From NCBI RefSeq assembly GCF_010183535.1, contig NC_071332.1, forward strand, positions 10,540,001 through 10,604,000: a DNA stretch of 64,000 bases, in the 5' to 3' direction. Made by a program: the position numbers and the translations under genes. Numbering within the stretch: the stretch's first letter is position 1; every line of letters starts with the position of its first letter. Positions 62,001 to 64,000 of the stretch are shown here, one piece after another. The DNA comes from Caenorhabditis remanei (lineage: Eukaryota > Nematoda > Chromadorea > Rhabditida > Rhabditidae). The notes under the pieces are model-generated. The model did no database searches, had not been told where the DNA came from, and saw nothing but the letters and a program-made list of their open reading frames with translations.

Positions 62001-64000
62001 AAAAGAGGAAGAATGGAATAGGAAAAGTTAAGGAAAAGAGCAAGTTTGGCAAGAAGAGATTTCTGATTTCATGTGGGACACAAGAAGGTGTTGGATTCTA
62101 AGAAAAAGGTGTTAGATATTCATAAGTATTTCAGAATAAGTCTACGCACAAATATATTCACCACGCTTGATTCCAGGCCATTTAGAACTTAATACTCCCT
62201 TCGATTCAGGAACGATCTGTTCCGCTATTACATGCCCAGTGCAGCACAAGAAAAAAGAAATCCTTTGTTAAATAGTAAACATGAACGAAAACCCCAAATT
62301 CTGGACCGTAAACTATTGTTTATACTTATAAATCTCAAAGCTCTCAGTCTATTTTCAGACGATACATTGAGTTCACAGAATACATTAGACCTCTTCACAC
62401 TCGATGTCTCCTTGAGAAAATGCAAATTTTCAGGTGCATTTGAATACATTAAACCTGATTCTTAGAAGACCAACACTATCCTATATCCAGTAATTAATCG
62501 ACGATCAGCTGGTTGATTTGAGAATTACACTCAAAAAGCTAACCGACTATATTTATTATTATTTTCAGCTGCTATTTTTTTGTAGTCTGGAATGGAGAAA
62601 AGGGACGCCGATGTCAAAACATGAAGTGACTTGTGGAGGAAAGTGTTATTCTCATTTAGGAATTGCCAGTTGAAAAAGAATTTCCGAGGAGGAAATACGT
62701 GAAAATTTGGGAAATTATTGATGAAACAGACTGGATTCAAGGAAGTAAAACTGGAAAACAGGTGGAAATGGAAGAATGGGTAAGTCAAACTAATTTATTT
62801 TATTATAACTGACGACGACAATGATTTTAATTCTACAAAGAATTAGCAGGAATATTTTATTAGAAATATGTATACAACAAATCTAGGATTCCAGACTTTA
62901 AGTATCTGAACATTAATCTGAACAATAGAGATAAGTCTTCTTAAAAAATCACTAACGAAACCGGATTATCTGTTTCTAGGAATCCAGAATATGTTTCCAC
63001 CTTGTGGGAGAGATCCATTTGGAAAACCTTAAAAACTTGTGAAAGTCGCTAGATTTCGTCCATAATATCAGTTGATGAAAAAGTTATGAAAAAGTTGTGA
63101 CGATGGGTGGTGGAGTGGTATAATTTGCAATGTCTCTCTGTCTCTTTTTCTATGAGAGCCCAACATAAAATATCTAGAGAAGCAGCATTTGAGTGCACAT
63201 GACAAGACGACGTGTTTCCCACGAGTCTCAAAAAGAGACTCATATATTCATCCCGTATTTTGGGAGTTACAGAGGGCAAGGTCTTCAATGCGTCAATTTA
63301 TAATCTTTTTCGGGAAATGGCAATGATAAAAATATCCATTTCTGGGATATTTGGATCAAAGAATGATATTTTTATAAATAGACTCACCGACCGACCCCGT
63401 TGAGCTGTCCGAATTCTCCACATTTTGGAAGGGTTGGGGATAGATTGTGACCAGGCTAGGAGTACTCTGAAAATGGAAAAGGTATTTGTCAAAAAAATGG
63501 ATGAAGTTTTTAAAAAGTTGAATAGAACAAAAAAAATTATAAAAGTACTCATTGCAGATTTCGAATCTGTATATCGAATAAAATAAAATCTAGGAAGTAC
63601 TCAAAAGAAATCTAGGAGTATTCAAAAATGTGAACTTTAAAAGTTCGAATGCCTTAAAGAATTGTTGAATAAATTTGCTTCGTAACTACCAGATGTACAA
63701 ATATTCGAAAAAAAACTTCAGAGCTCGTCTTTTCAACTAGGCCGTATAAACATAACATATAATTTTTATAAACAATTTTTCTGATTCTGCAGAAAATGTA
63801 CCTTTAGAAGTGTTGAAACTCGGAATGAATTGAATTTTGTAGTTCGACTCGAGTCTGTGTAAGACTTTAGAACTTTTAGATCATTAATTAGTTGACAGTT
63901 ACGAAAGTGTTCCGAATACTGAAAAAGATAATTGTGTTCTTTAGGCTACAAGCCCGAACTATACTTTGACCTTCCCCTGAACTTCCTCAATTCTCAAACT
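59044..64000. other. Region upstream of lmd-3; one candidate exon, otherwise no gene seen
   Basis: Again GAA-rich on the plus strand, as in lmd-3 introns, suggesting that lmd-3 transcription may start beyond the window. Apart from the candidate exon at 63388-63466, no coding exon is convincing. An open frame at 60637-60921 on the plus strand resembles nothing I know. Confidence 0.4.
63388..63466 (-). CDS. Candidate upstream exon, possibly of lmd-3
   Basis: 79 nt with good borders (acceptor ATTTTCAG, donor GTGAG) and a coding-like frame, STPSLVTIYPQPF then QNVENSDSSTGSV, ending in phase 1. It does not fit the phase of the lmd-3 leader exon at 59043, but it does fit the exon at 53954 (which begins in phase 1), giving a possible isoform that skips LysM. 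It could also be untranslated or belong to another gene. Confidence 0.4.

Noticed and set aside
1..64000. CRISPR arrays, bacterial-type operons, ribosome binding sites, rRNA, insertion sequences
   Set aside because: None seen, and not expected in a nematode nuclear genome; genes are spliced and individually spaced.

Overview
This is nuclear DNA of a nematode of the genus Caenorhabditis. It has AT-rich spacers, many 45-60 bp introns ending in a TTTCAG-type acceptor, and protein families typical of these worms. The gene order small heat shock protein, receptor guanylyl cyclase, acid phosphatase, C-type lectins, V-ATPase subunit H, POS-1 and LysM/TLDc protein matches my memory of the C. elegans F52E1 region on chromosome V (hsp-17, gcy-7, pho-6, vha-18, pos-1, lmd-3). 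The POS-1 N-terminus and the local gene content differ from C. elegans, so I infer a sister species. I cannot say which one. All gene models were built by hand from splice signals and reading-frame continuity; every completed model closes in frame.

Left part (1-9.7 kb): a small heat shock protein on the minus strand, cut by the window edge; a tRNA-Tyr gene whose anticodon is split by a 1.08 kb transposon; a 20-exon receptor guanylyl cyclase on the plus strand; and a convergent histidine acid phosphatase. From 9.95 to 17.8 kb lie five tandem plus-strand genes that I do not recognise. Each has three exons, encodes an acidic, Pro/Ser/Gln-rich, probably disordered protein, and four of the five end in a prenylation (CaaX) box. 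This is the strongest candidate here for an undescribed family.

Middle part (19-37 kb): a small TMEM55-like two-helix membrane protein on the minus strand, with a likely 5' exon 3.2 kb upstream; about 6.8 kb with no clear exon; three tandem secreted C-type lectins with Thr-rich linkers; V-ATPase subunit H; and, divergently, the germline CCCH zinc-finger protein POS-1.

Right part (37-64 kb): one very large minus-strand gene, the lmd-3/OXR1-type LysM-TLDc protein. It has at least 17 coding exons, three additional possible start exons, an 8.97 kb intron, and a 1.15 kb almost perfect foldback element in another intron. TLDc proteins regulate the V-ATPase and subunit H is the autoinhibitory V1 subunit, so a V-ATPase part and a likely V-ATPase regulator sit about 2.2 kb apart. 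The long spacers and introns of the two minus-strand genes are purine-rich on the plus strand and contain little else I can recognise.
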